A DNA stretch of 64,000 bases, taken from positions 620,001-684,000 of the forward strand of contig NZ_SIXI01000002.1 in assembly GCF_004310865.1 (NCBI RefSeq), in the 5' to 3' direction. Positions 1 to 8,583 of the stretch are shown here, in pieces. The notes beneath the pieces were generated by a model that worked only from the letters and a program-made list of their open reading frames with translations, had not been told where the DNA came from and ran no database searches. Both the position numbers and the translations under genes were made by a program. Within the stretch, counting starts at the first letter, position 1. Every line of letters begins with the position of its first letter. The stretch is from Aquabacterium lacunae. Lineage in GTDB: Bacteria; Pseudomonadota; Gammaproteobacteria; Burkholderiales; Burkholderiaceae_C.

Positions 1-1240
1 ACGATGTCTTCAACTCGGCAAACACGCCCTCGAACTGCTCTTCCATGACGTGGTCCAGGTGGCCCTCCGAGAGGGCCGCCAGTGAGCGGCGAAGGCTCTG
101 CAGGCTTTGGTCCACCGTGTCGAGCAGGCCGTTGGTGGCGCGGCCCATCTGCTCGAAGAAGCCTGTGCGACCGGCCAACTCCATGCGTGCAGCGAAATCA
201 CCGCGAGCCGCACGGTCGATCACGGCGGCCAGATCGGCCTCGAAACGCTGCTGGGCCAGGGTCTGCTCGGTGATGTCGGTGGCGAACTTGACCACCTTCA
301 CGGGCCGGCCGTCGGGGTCGAAGATCGGGTTGTAGGTGGCCTGGATCCAGATCGGTCGACCGCCCTTGCCCAAGCGCAGGTAGCGACCTGTGTCGAAATG
401 CCCTGCGCCCAGTCGCTCCCAGAAGGCACGGTAGTCCTGCGAATCGCGGTAAGCAGGCTCAGCGAACATGCTGTGGTGGCGCCCCTTGATTTCGTCGAGG
501 CTGTACCCCACCGTGGCCAGGAAGTTGTCATTGGCCGTCAAGATGTTGCCCTTGAGGTCGAACTCGATGACCGCCTGCGACCGACTGATGGCCGCCAGCT
601 GTCCTTGCATGTCGGCCTGGCGCATGCGGTGCTCGGTGATGTCCGAGGCGATCTTGACCACCTTGATCACATGGCCATCAGGGCCCATGACGGGGTTGTA
701 GCTGGCCTGGATCCAGAACTCGCGCCCGCCCTTGCCGATGCGCTTGTAGCGCCCGGCGTCGAACCGCCCTTGCGACAGCCGTGCCCAGAATTCGCGGTAC
801 TCCGGGCTTTCTCGCTCGGCAGTGCAGATGAACAGGCTGTGGTGCTTGCCGCGGATCTCATCGACCGTGTAGCCCGACACCTTGCAGAAGTTCTCGTTGG
901 CATCCAGCACCATCCCATGCGGGTCGAAGCTGATCAGGGCCTGAGAGCGACCCAGGGCCTGCAGTTCCGCCTCGAGCGAAGCCTTCTCGGCGCTGACCGC
1001 AGCTTGTGACTGCTTCAGGCACTGCACCTCGTCGGCCAAGGCCAGCACGCGCTGGTCCAGGGCATGGGCCATGTCGTGCCACTGGCGCAGCAGGCCCGCG
1101 TAATCGCCCGCTGTGCCGCTGATCTCGTCGGCGTCCAGGGTCGGTGCGGCTTCGTGGGCCTGAATGGCCTGAAGGGCGCGACGCGAACGTTGTTGCACCT
1201 CGCGGTGGGTGCCACTGGCAAGCAAGTCCAGAATGCTCAT
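1..1240 (-). CDS. Methyl-accepting chemotaxis protein-like receptor with tandem PAS domains (3' end outside window)
   Basis: The reading frame starts at the ATG at 1240 behind a GAGGAG ribosome site and runs off the left edge, leaving about 413 residues. A helical N-terminus of about 95 residues is followed by two PAS domains (roughly 100-212 and 222-334). Each has a conserved NENF/NDNF segment, a GKGG.. turn, WIQA.YNP and a closing K..(S/T)DITE linker, as in Aer-like and PAS-MCP sensors. A HAMP-like helix follows (FFEQMGRATNGLLDTV). No membrane segment is visible, so it is probably a cytoplasmic, flavin- or heme-binding type sensor. It lies 18 bases downstream of cheA and is probably its last operon partner. 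The signalling domain itself is outside the window, so receptor function is inferred from this layout. Confidence 0.8.
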   Translation of the reverse strand, partial: MSILDLLASGTHREVQQRSRRALQAIQAHEAAPTLDADEISGTAGDYAGLLRQWHDMAHALDQRVLALADEVQCLKQSQAAVSAEKASLEAELQALGRSQALISFDPHGMVLDANENFCKVSGYTVDEIRGKHHSLFICTAERESPEYREFWARLSQGRFDAGRYKRIGKGGREFWIQASYNPVMGPDGHVIKVVKIASDITEHRMRQADMQGQLAAISRSQAVIEFDLKGNILTANDNFLATVGYSLDEIKGRHHSMFAEPAYRDSQDYRAFWERLGAGHFDTGRYLRLGKGGRPIWIQATYNPIFDPDGRPVKVVKFATDITEQTLAQQRFEADLAAVIDRAARGDFAARMELAGRTGFFEQMGRATNGLLDTVDQSLQSLRRSLAALSEGHLDHVMEEQFEGVFAELKTS

Positions 1241-1258
1241 GGGGGGTCTCCTCGTACT

Positions 1259-3505
1259 TCAGAGGTGGTGGGTGCTGGCCGCGGCCACACTGGCAGCGGG
1301 CGTGCTGGCACTGGCGGCCGCGGCAGCCATCCGGGTGGCCTTGTCGACCGATCCCTGCACCAGCTGGTTCACATCGAGAATGAGCGCGATGTCGCCCGTG
1401 CCCAGGATGCTGGTGCCACAAATTGACTTCATGTGCTTGAAGATGCCGCTCATGGGCTTGATCACGGTCTGGATCTCGCCGTGCAAGGTGTCGACCAGGA
1501 TGCCGGTCTTGAACTCGCCTGAGCGCACCACGACCACGCTGGGTCGGCGGGTCACCTCGCCGCCGATCTGGAAGGTCTGGCGCAAGCTGACATAAGGCAG
1601 CACCTCGCCGCGCAGGTTCAGGTACATGGGCCGCTCGGGCACCAGGGCATCGGGTGGCAGCTCGATGCACTCCACCACCACATCCAGCGGCACGATGAAG
1701 CGCTCATGGTCCACGCCCACCATGAAGCCGTCGATGATGGCCAAGGTGAGCGGCAGGCGCATCTGCAGCAAGGTGCCTTCGCCCTTGCGGGAGTTGAGCG
1801 TGATGGCACCACGCAGCGCTTCGATGCTCTTCTTGACCACGTCCATGCCCACGCCACGGCCCGACAGGTTGGTGACCTGCTCGGCGGTGGAGAACCCGGG
1901 CTCGAAGATCAGCTGGAACACCTCGGGGTCGGTCAGGCCCTCGGCGGTGGTGATCAGGCCCTTCTGCAAGGCCTTGTGGAGGATGCGGTCGCGGTCCAGG
2001 CCGCGGCCGTCGTCACTGACCTCGACCACCACATTGCCTGATTCGTGGAAGGCGCGCAGCCGCAGCGTGCCCATCTCGGGCTTGCCGGTGCGGCGGCGCT
2101 CTTCGGGGGTTTCCAGGCCGTGGTCCATGGCGTTGCGCACCAGGTGCATCAGCGGGTCACCGATGCGTTCGACCATGGCCTTGTCGAGTTCGGTGTCACC
2201 GCCCACGATCTCCAGCTGGATGGACTTGCCCAGCTCACGTGAAACATCGCGCACCACGCGCTGGAAGCGGCTGAAGGTCTCGCCAATGGGCACCATGCGC
2301 AGCTGCAGCGTGCCCGACTGGATGCCATCGACCAGCTGCATCAGGGCGCTCACGGCTTCCTGCAGGCGGGTGTTGCGGGTGTCGCGCGCCAGCACGTCCA
2401 CCCCGGCACTGGCGATCACCAGTTCGCCCACCTGCACGATCAGCTCGTCCAGCCGTTCGGCGGGCACACGCACGAAGCGGGCGCTGCCGCCAGCCGGGGA
2501 GGCGCTGGCGCCCGAGGTGGCTGATGGGGTCGCCGAAGTGGCCGTGCTGGTGGGCACCGTGGTGGGCGCCGTGGTGGCCGCTGTGGCGGGCGCATGAGGC
2601 TCCCAACCACCGGCGGATGCAGCGGCAGGGGTTGGCAAGGCCGGCAACGCGGCCCATTCACCGGCCTTGAGCAGCCCGCTGTCCAGCCATTCGGTGGGTG
2701 CCACATCGCCCAGCGCCTCGCGCACCGGGGCCAGGGCCTCGTGCACCTCGGTCAGCGATGCACCAAGCGGCAACATCACCATGACCGTGCGGTCGAGGAA
2801 GAATTCGAAGGCTTCACGCGCATCGTCGATGACGCCACTGTCGGCCTCCAGGGCCAGGGCCACCCAGCAGTCCTCGGCGTCGAGCTTGTCCAGCGGCGGC
2901 ACATGCGGCGTGACCAGCGCGCTGCGCTGGATGTGCACGCGCTCGCTCAGGTAGATCAGGGCCGAGGCCGGGTCCATGCCGTCGCGCAGGCTGTCGCGGC
3001 CGAACACGGCCCACAGGCGAAAGCCCTGGGCGGCATCAGCGCCTGCCGTGGTGGGTGCGGCAGGCGAGGCGCCCGTCGACACTGTGGCCGACGCGGCGGG
3101 CTGCCCCGGTGCGGCCGGATCGAGCCCGGCCAGCAAGGCCGCTTCGTCGCCCGAGGCTTCCTGCCCCAGCGGGTCACCGCGCTCGGCCAGGTCCAGCAGG
3201 CGGTTGATGTGGTCACAGCAACGCAGCAGCTGGGTGATCATGCCGCCATCGAGCAGCGGCTCGCCCGAGCGCACGCGGTCCAGCAGGGTCTCGACCTTGT
3301 GCGTGAAGCGGGTCAGGCTGTCGATGCCCACGATGCCGGCCGAGCCCTTGATGGTGTGGGCCGCCCGGAACATGGCGTTGATCAGGTTGGCATCGTTCGG
3401 GTCGTGGCCTTGTTCCAGGCTCAGCAGGCCCTGCTCAAGCTCCTGGGCCAGCTCGCGGCCCTCCACCAGAAAGGCCTGCACGGCGGCTTGCATGTCCATG
3501 CTCAT
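1259..3505 (-). CDS. cheA: Chemotaxis histidine kinase CheA
   Basis: 748 residues. The ATG at 3505 overlaps the STAS gene stop (ATGA) and follows GGGAGGTG; the longer upstream frame lies inside the neighbour. The N-terminal HPt domain carries phospho-acceptor His50 (AAHTIKGSAG). A middle P2-like region (about 190-290) is followed by an Ala/Thr/Pro linker, the dimerisation helices (from about 345), the ATPase (HLVRNAMDHGLE N-box, DDGRGL and GRGVGMDVV G-boxes) and a C-terminal CheW-like domain. It autophosphorylates in receptor arrays and passes phosphate to CheY, encoded two genes upstream. No cheR, cheB or cheZ is in the window. A chemotaxis-type kinase for another output, such as twitching motility, cannot be excluded. 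Confidence 0.95.
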   Translation of the reverse strand: MSMDMQAAVQAFLVEGRELAQELEQGLLSLEQGHDPNDANLINAMFRAAHTIKGSAGIVGIDSLTRFTHKVETLLDRVRSGEPLLDGGMITQLLRCCDHINRLLDLAERGDPLGQEASGDEAALLAGLDPAAPGQPAASATVSTGASPAAPTTAGADAAQGFRLWAVFGRDSLRDGMDPASALIYLSERVHIQRSALVTPHVPPLDKLDAEDCWVALALEADSGVIDDAREAFEFFLDRTVMVMLPLGASLTEVHEALAPVREALGDVAPTEWLDSGLLKAGEWAALPALPTPAAASAGGWEPHAPATAATTAPTTVPTSTATSATPSATSGASASPAGGSARFVRVPAERLDELIVQVGELVIASAGVDVLARDTRNTRLQEAVSALMQLVDGIQSGTLQLRMVPIGETFSRFQRVVRDVSRELGKSIQLEIVGGDTELDKAMVERIGDPLMHLVRNAMDHGLETPEERRRTGKPEMGTLRLRAFHESGNVVVEVSDDGRGLDRDRILHKALQKGLITTAEGLTDPEVFQLIFEPGFSTAEQVTNLSGRGVGMDVVKKSIEALRGAITLNSRKGEGTLLQMRLPLTLAIIDGFMVGVDHERFIVPLDVVVECIELPPDALVPERPMYLNLRGEVLPYVSLRQTFQIGGEVTRRPSVVVVRSGEFKTGILVDTLHGEIQTVIKPMSGIFKHMKSICGTSILGTGDIALILDVNQLVQGSVDKATRMAAAAASASTPAASVAAASTHHL

Positions 3506-3849
3506 TGCACACCTCCCGGGGTGGGGGTGCGGCCAAAGCCGCACACCAGATCAGGGGCCGAAGCGCCCAGGGCCTGGGCCACGGCCAGCACCGAAGGCGA
3601 GGCCGCGTTCAGCTGGGGAATCTGTCCGCGCTGGCGCAACCAGCGCGAGGTGGCCACCAGCAGTTGCGCGCCAGCGGTGTCGAAGTCGGTGATGCCACTG
3701 AGGTCAACGGCCACATCGCCCTGGCGCTCGGCCGCATCGAGCGTGGCCAGCAGGGCCTGGCGCGTTTCCGCGGCTTCGGCAATGGTCAGAGGGCCGATCA
3801 GCGCCAGCTGGTGCTGTTGCCCGTCGTGGTGGTGGCGCACGTCGCTCAT
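3502..3849 (-). CDS. STAS-domain protein of the chemotaxis operon
   Basis: 115 residues, a single SpoIIAA-like STAS fold: beta-strand QLALIGPLT, then VAVDLSGITDFDTAG at the site where anti-sigma-factor antagonists carry the phosphorylatable Ser. Here that position is Thr (DFDTAG). The C-terminus is Pro/Gly-rich. It is locked between cheY and cheA by two 4-base ATGA overlaps, so its translation is coupled to both. Known relatives in chemotaxis or Wsp/Pil-like operons are small scaffold or partner-switch proteins. What it binds here cannot be read from the sequence. Confidence 0.85.
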   Translation of the reverse strand: MSDVRHHHDGQQHQLALIGPLTIAEAAETRQALLATLDAAERQGDVAVDLSGITDFDTAGAQLLVATSRWLRQRGQIPQLNAASPSVLAVAQALGASAPDLVCGFGRTPTPGGVQ

Positions 3850-4214
3850 GGCAGCACCAGCTTCTGGACAGCGGCCAGCATCTGCTCGGGCTTGAAGGGC
3901 TTGGTCATCCAGGCGCGGGCCCCTTCGGCCCGGCCGATGGCCATCTTCTCTTCGGCCGATTCGGTGGTCAGCATCATCACGGGCACGAACTTGTGGGCCG
4001 CGCTCTTCTTGACCTCCTTGAGGAAGGTCAGCCCGTCCATCACCGGCATGTTCACGTCGCTGATGATCAGGTTCACCTTGCGGCCATTGAGCTGCTGCAA
4101 GGCTTGGGCGCCGTCTCCGGCCTCGACCACTTCGTAGCCGGCGCCGCGCAGGGCAATGCCCACCACGGTGCGGACAGACGACGAGTCGTCAACGATCAGG
4201 ATGCATTTGGCCAT
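3846..4214 (-). CDS. cheY: CheY-type single-domain response regulator
   Basis: 122 residues, receiver domain only. The acidic pocket Asp9-Asp10, phospho-acceptor Asp53 (IISDVNMPVMDG), the Thr at 83/84 (MMLTTES) and Lys105 (TKPF) are all present. Ribosome site GGAGGA lies four bases before ATG 4214. It is co-transcribed between the soluble receptor and the STAS gene and is the likely phosphate acceptor of the adjacent CheA. The output may be the flagellar switch, but a single-domain regulator can also serve other CheA systems. Confidence 0.93.
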   Translation of the reverse strand: MAKCILIVDDSSSVRTVVGIALRGAGYEVVEAGDGAQALQQLNGRKVNLIISDVNMPVMDGLTFLKEVKKSAAHKFVPVMMLTTESAEEKMAIGRAEGARAWMTKPFKPEQMLAAVQKLVLP

Positions 4215-4231
4215 AGGGTCCTCCGTGCGCG

Positions 4232-5233
4232 TCAGAACATCACCAGGCCGTCGTTGTCGTCGGCTGGTTCGGGTTCGTTGCGGTGGGTGCGCTTTTCTTC
4301 CTGCATGGTGTAGGAGGCCAGCAGCTGGCGGTCCAGCTCGGCCACCTGGTGGGCTTGCGGCCAGTCGGTGTGCAGCTCCTGGCCCAGCAAGGCCAGGCTG
4401 GAGTGCACGTGGGCCAGGCGCTGGCCGATGCGGTCCATGAACTGGAACTGCACCAGCGCGTCACTGACCGACATGCGGGTACTCTGGCCGATCTGGCACA
4501 GCGCATCGGCCGCGTCCATCACCCCCTGCACCGGGGCATTGAGCTCATCGAGGATCTGCACCATGTCCTGGCGGCTTTGCTCGATCAGCTCGGTGTCGCG
4601 CTTGCGCAGGGCCTCGGCCTTGCTGGCCGTGTCCTGGATCACGCTTTCGATGCGGGCCACGCGGGCCATGATGGTCTGCGACTCCTGCCGCGACTGCGCG
4701 GCCAGGCGGCGCACCTCGTCGGCCACCACCGAGAAGCCCTGGCCAGCCTCGCCAGCGCGGGCTGCTTCGATGCGGGCATTGATGGACAGCAGCGTGGTCA
4801 TCTGCGAGATCTTTTCCACCGAGGCGGCGGTCTCGTTGAGCTCACGCACGGCCTGCACGGCTTCGGTCACCGCGTCGAACAATTGGTGGTTGGCCGACAC
4901 CGCGCCTTCGATCAGGCCGATCACGTGCTCCAGCCGGTGGCGGGCCTGTTCGGCTGCTCCGCCGATGCCGCCGCCTGTCCCACCCATGGCCTGGGCGGCC
5001 GACTGTGTCATGTCGATGGCCTCGGCCAGCTGTCGCTCGATCTGGGCAAACACCTGCGTGAGGCTGTCAACCGACTTGGTGCCATGCGTGGTGGCCGCGT
5101 CGATCTGGCGGCACCACACATCGATCAGTTCGACCAGGGGCTCGCGCCCATCAGGCTGGGCCATGTGGGCCGCAGCCGCTTCGCTGTGGTGCCAGCCCAG
5201 TGCATCGAGCGTGCGTCGTGCAAACATGTTCAT
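4232..5233 (-). CDS. Soluble methyl-accepting chemotaxis protein
   Basis: 333 residues, with no transmembrane segment and no recognisable ligand domain. Residues about 60-260 form the long helical hairpin of the MCP signalling domain. The tip is [17 protein letters not shown] followed by [11 protein letters not shown], the signature that binds CheA and CheW. The C-terminus is acidic ([12 protein letters not shown]) rather than the NWETF receptor-tether pentapeptide. The start at 5233 has GAGGG eight bases upstream; an in-frame ATG two codons later is the alternative. It lies 10 bases after cheW and 17 before cheY, so it is probably the operon's own cytoplasmic receptor. Confidence 0.9.
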   Translation of the reverse strand: MNMFARRTLDALGWHHSEAAAAHMAQPDGREPLVELIDVWCRQIDAATTHGTKSVDSLTQVFAQIERQLAEAIDMTQSAAQAMGGTGGGIGGAAEQARHRLEHVIGLIEGAVSANHQLFDAVTEAVQAVRELNETAASVEKISQMTTLLSINARIEAARAGEAGQGFSVVADEVRRLAAQSRQESQTIMARVARIESVIQDTASKAEALRKRDTELIEQSRQDMVQILDELNAPVQGVMDAADALCQIGQSTRMSVSDALVQFQFMDRIGQRLAHVHSSLALLGQELHTDWPQAHQVAELDRQLLASYTMQEEKRTHRNEPEPADDNDGLVMF

Positions 5234-5243
5234 GGCCGGGCCC

Positions 5244-5798
5244 TCAAGCGCTGCCCTGCCCCATGCGGGCCAGGTGCGAGACCTCGTCGATCGACAACAC
5301 CTGCCCCAGGTTCATCACGATCACGAACTGACCGCGGATGCGGGCCATGGCCTGGATGAAGTCGCTGCGGATGTTGGCGCCAAAGGTGGGCGGTGGCTCC
5401 AGATCAGCCTCGGACAGCTCGATGACTTCGCTGACGCCATCGACCACCACGCCCATCTCGAAGATCTCGTCTTCATGGCGCATCTCGACAATGACGATGC
5501 AGGTGCGCCGATGCGGCTGGGCGGGCTCGAAGCCCAGCCGGGCCGACAGGTCGATCACGGGCACCACCGCGCCCCGCAGGTTGATGACGCCGCGGATGAA
5601 CACGGGCATCAAGGGGATGGTGGTGATGGCGCCGTACTCGATGATCTCCTTGATGGCCACGATGCCCATGGCATAGGTGGCCCCTGCGGAGTGGAACGTG
5701 AGGTACTGCGCCGTGCCCGCCTGAACGGTACGGCGGTTGCTCAGGGCCTCCTTGGCCACCTGAGCGGGGCGATCAAGCCCGGTGTCTGCGACATGCAT
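5244..5798 (-). CDS. cheW: Chemotaxis coupling protein CheW
   Basis: 184 residues with the ATG at 5798 chosen because GGAGG sits five bases upstream; the longer frame to 5861 has none. One CheW domain: [39 protein letters not shown], and [19 protein letters not shown]. It bridges receptors to the P5 domain of CheA in the cytoplasmic array. It is the first gene of the leftward operon cheW-MCP-cheY-STAS-cheA-PAS receptor. The promoter should lie in the 5799-5933 gap; no clear sigma-70 site was seen there. Confidence 0.94.
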   Translation of the reverse strand: MHVADTGLDRPAQVAKEALSNRRTVQAGTAQYLTFHSAGATYAMGIVAIKEIIEYGAITTIPLMPVFIRGVINLRGAVVPVIDLSARLGFEPAQPHRRTCIVIVEMRHEDEIFEMGVVVDGVSEVIELSEADLEPPPTFGANIRSDFIQAMARIRGQFVIVMNLGQVLSIDEVSHLARMGQGSA

Positions 5799-5923
5799 GG
5801 TGCCTCCGGCAACACGGTCTGGGTGGGGGGCATGCCCCGCCCAGAAGGCGAAAACATGCAATCGTTGGACAAATTTTCGGCAATGCAGCCAGGAAATTGA
5901 ATCGGGCTGCTGCCCGGGGCCGA

Positions 5924-5943
5924 TCCCGGGTCGTCACCCGGGA
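5924..5943 (-). terminator. Hairpin over the histidine-kinase stop codon, possible terminator
   Basis: TCCCGGGT-cgtc-ACCCGGGA is a perfect 8-bp stem spanning the kinase stop (5934-5936). A second GC-rich palindrome (CCCGGGgccgatCCCGGG) overlaps it. There is no run of T after it on either strand, so termination is only suggested. Confidence 0.35.
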
Positions 5944-7766
5944 TGGGGTGGCCACAGGCCCAGCATCACTTCGATCTGGTTCAGGAAAGACTGCAGCTGT
6001 GGCGACTGCAAAGCCTGCCCGGCCAGCAACTGCTCTTCCAGGGCGCGGGCCGCCAGCAACTCGGGCGAATGGCCGAGCACCGCCAGCGAGCCTCGGATGG
6101 CATGCACGGCCTTGCGTTGCTCAGCCGCGCCCTGGGCCCGCTGCAAAGCCAGGCGCAAGGCCGGCCATTCGCTGCGAAACAGCAGTTTGAGGTCCAGCCC
6201 CGACAAGGCCCGCAAGCCGGCCTGGGCACGCTCGATGCCTGAGCCTGCCGGGGTGGTGCTGCCCGCCCCCTGCGGCCGGCGTGCCGGCAGTTGCCTCAGC
6301 AAGGCCTGCAGTTCCAGCGGGTCGTGCGGCTTGAGCAGGCAGCCCAGCGCACCCAGGGCCCGAGCCGCCTGCCGGTCGTCGGCCGAGAGGTGGGCACTGA
6401 GCAATATGAACGGTTGTGCGGCCAGGCGCGGGTGCTCACGCAGCCAGCGGCCCAGGCCCAGGCCCGTGTCGTCAGGCAGCTGCATGTCGGCCAGCACCAC
6501 ATCAAAGGGGCCGTGCACCAGCATGGCCCGGGCCTCGCCACAGCTGCCTGCCGTGCTGGCCTCGGCGCCCATGCGACGCAACTGGTCACGCACCACTTCC
6601 TGGTTCAGCAGGTTGTCTTCGACCACCAGCACCCGCAGCCCCTGCAAGGCCGGGTCCAGCTGCAAACGCAGGGCCTGGGGCGAGCCCAACACCGAGTCGG
6701 CCAGCAAGGCCAGCGTGTGGCCCTGCGCCTCAGCCGGCAGCGCACTGACCGACCACACCGTGCGCCCCATCAGGCGCGCATGGCGCAACCACCGGCTGGC
6801 TTGCGGGTGGGCCTGGTCGATCACCCAGTGGCCCGTGGCCTGGGCCGCCTGCTGCTCAGGATCTTGCAACACCAGCAAGGGGCGCTGTCGACCGGCCCAC
6901 AAGGCCTGCACGGTGTCCACAAAGCGCGGGTCGGCGCTGAACACGGCGTCCTGCGTGTGGTGCACTGGCGGCTCTCGCCGCTGCACGGTGGCCTGCAGGC
7001 TCAGATCGAACCACATCAGGCTGCCCCCGCCTTGCACCGACACCCCCTGCAACTGGCTGCCCATGCGCTGCAACAGGCGGTGCACGATGCGCAAGCCGAA
7101 GCCCGAACCGCCACGCGCCGTGGCGCCAGCGCCCAGGGTCACCTGCTCGGGGTCCAGCACACGGGCGAGGGTGTGTTCTGCCATGCCCACACCGGTGTCG
7201 CCCACCGACAAACGCACCGTGAGTGTGGCCCCTTCGTGCGCCAGCACCCGGGCGCCCACCGTCACCACCCCGACATCGGTGAAACGCAAGGCATTGGCCA
7301 GCAGGTTCAGCAGCACCTGCTCGATGCGCTTGCCGTCACCCCGCAGGGCCACACCACTCAGGCCCTCGGCCTGCAGATACAGGGCAATGGGGCGCCCCTG
7401 GCGCAAGCCGTCGGCCGTGGCCAGCACCTGGGCCAGCAAGTTGGACAGGTCCAGCGGCTGATCGGGCAGCACCTCCAGGGTGCCGCGCTCCAGGTGGCTG
7501 AGGTCCAGCAGGTCATTGACCACCCGCAGCATCAGGCGCGAGGCCTGGTCAATGCGGCTGAGGTAACGGCGGTCGACCCCGCTGGGCCAGTCCATCTGCG
7601 CCAGCTGGCTGAAGGCGATGATGGCCTGCAAGGGCGTGCGCAGTTCGTGCGAAATGGCCGCCAGCTGCGGCGCCAGCTCGCCCGCATGGCGCATGTCAGG
7701 CGCTGCCTCTGGCGCTGGGCCGAGGGCCTCAGGGGGCACTGCACCGGGCTGACGTGACGGATTCAC
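5934..7766 (-). CDS. Hybrid sensor histidine kinase (HisKA-HATPase-REC-HPt), no sensor domain
   Basis: 610 residues from a GTG at 7766 with GGGGAA upstream. The longer frame to 7967 would run antisense through the regulator gene and is rejected. Order: a 30-residue Pro-rich start, HisKA with His40 (ISHELRTPLQ), HATPase (LLNLLANALRF, GDTGVGM, GGSGFGLRIV), a receiver (VLVVEDNLLNQ; Asp in VLADMQLPDD; Lys in LLKPHD) and an HPt with His in AVHAIRGSLAVLG. No PAS, GAF or membrane segment precedes the kinase core, so it must sense through a partner. It is divergent from a LuxR-type regulator 68 bases away, its probable target. Confidence 0.92.
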   Translation of the reverse strand: MNPSRQPGAVPPEALGPAPEAAPDMRHAGELAPQLAAISHELRTPLQAIIAFSQLAQMDWPSGVDRRYLSRIDQASRLMLRVVNDLLDLSHLERGTLEVLPDQPLDLSNLLAQVLATADGLRQGRPIALYLQAEGLSGVALRGDGKRIEQVLLNLLANALRFTDVGVVTVGARVLAHEGATLTVRLSVGDTGVGMAEHTLARVLDPEQVTLGAGATARGGSGFGLRIVHRLLQRMGSQLQGVSVQGGGSLMWFDLSLQATVQRREPPVHHTQDAVFSADPRFVDTVQALWAGRQRPLLVLQDPEQQAAQATGHWVIDQAHPQASRWLRHARLMGRTVWSVSALPAEAQGHTLALLADSVLGSPQALRLQLDPALQGLRVLVVEDNLLNQEVVRDQLRRMGAEASTAGSCGEARAMLVHGPFDVVLADMQLPDDTGLGLGRWLREHPRLAAQPFILLSAHLSADDRQAARALGALGCLLKPHDPLELQALLRQLPARRPQGAGSTTPAGSGIERAQAGLRALSGLDLKLLFRSEWPALRLALQRAQGAAEQRKAVHAIRGSLAVLGHSPELLAARALEEQLLAGQALQSPQLQSFLNQIEVMLGLWPPHPG

Positions 7767-7834
7767 GAAGATTCCCCAGGGACTGAACTGCCGGTTGCCG
7801 AAAATGAAAGAAGTGCAAGCCCCGGTGTGACCCG

Positions 7835-8467
7835 ATGCCCTTGAACCCTTCCGTGCGCGTGATGGTGGCCGACGACCAGTTGCTGGTGCGTGCCGGCATC
7901 GTCTCGCTGCTGTCGCAGATCGACGGTGTGTCACCCGCAGGCGCAGTGTCTGACGGGCAGCAGGCACTCGAAGCCTGTGAAAGCACCCCTCCCGACGTGC
8001 TTTTGCTCGATTTGCAGATGCCGGGCCCTGATGGCGTGGCCATCACACGCGTGCTGCACGACCGCCAGCCTGCGGTGAAGGTGCTGATCTTGTCGGCCAG
8101 CACCGAGGCGCAGGTGGCCCGCAACGCGCTGGCCGCAGGGGCCCGCGGCTATGTCTCGAAAGATTTCGTGATGGACGAGCTGGCCATGGCCCTGAAGGCC
8201 GTGACGGCCGGGCAGATCTACCTCAGCCCCAGCGTGGCCACGGCCGTGATGCTGCCGGCCAGCCCGGAGCCCGTGCCCCTGACCCCGCGCCAGCAAGACG
8301 TGTTGCGCGGCATTGCCCGCGGCCTGACCAACAAGGAAATTGCCCGCGACATGGGCGTGAGCCTCAAGACCGTGGCCTACCACCGGGCCGAACTGATCCA
8401 GAGGCTGGACCTGCACGACGTGGCCAGCCTGACGCGCTACGCCCTGGCACAGGGCCTGAACGTGTGA
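7835..8467 (+). CDS. NarL/LuxR-family response regulator
   Basis: 210 residues. Receiver domain with Asp13/Asp14 (VMVADDQ), phospho-acceptor Asp59 (VLLLDLQMPGPDG) and Lys109 (GYVSKDF). It is joined to a LuxR-type helix-turn-helix (LTPRQQDVLRGIARGLTNKE, then AYHRAELIQRL), so it is a DNA-binding transcription factor controlled by phosphorylation. It is divergent from the sensorless hybrid kinase, which suggests a kinase-REC-HPt-to-regulator phosphorelay. Targets are unknown; nothing in the window shows an obvious binding site. Confidence 0.93.
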   Translation: MPLNPSVRVMVADDQLLVRAGIVSLLSQIDGVSPAGAVSDGQQALEACESTPPDVLLLDLQMPGPDGVAITRVLHDRQPAVKVLILSASTEAQVARNALAAGARGYVSKDFVMDELAMALKAVTAGQIYLSPSVATAVMLPASPEPVPLTPRQQDVLRGIARGLTNKEIARDMGVSLKTVAYHRAELIQRLDLHDVASLTRYALAQGLNV

Positions 8468-8531
8468 CCCTGGCGGCCCGGTGCGTGATTTTTTGGCACC
8501 CCGCTGCATCTGAACGGCACCCGCGCGCGTA

Positions 8532-8574
8532 AGGGGTGGAAGCAGACGACTGGTCTGCCTTCCCATTCACCCCT
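8532..8574 (+). promoter_or_regulatory. Leader hairpin ending at the ribosome site of the DUF4394 gene
   Basis: AGGGGTG at 8532-8538 pairs with CACCCCT at 8568-8574. Inside it GGAAGCAGAC pairs with GTCTGCCTTCC with one bulge. The outer stem ends directly on the TGGAG ribosome site (8574-8578), so folding could affect translation. Just upstream, GCATCTGAAC and CGTAAGG could be an ECF-sigma-type promoter, which is a guess. Confidence 0.4.
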
Positions 8575-8583
8575 GGAGTTGCC

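Noticed and set aside
1626-2597. 323-codon rightward frame across cheA
   Set aside because: Ser/Arg/Pro-rich shadow on the other strand of cheA, with no start signal.
5799-5861. Upstream extension of cheW by 21 codons
   Set aside because: No ribosome site, whereas the inner ATG has GGAGG; the extra residues do not fit the CheW fold.
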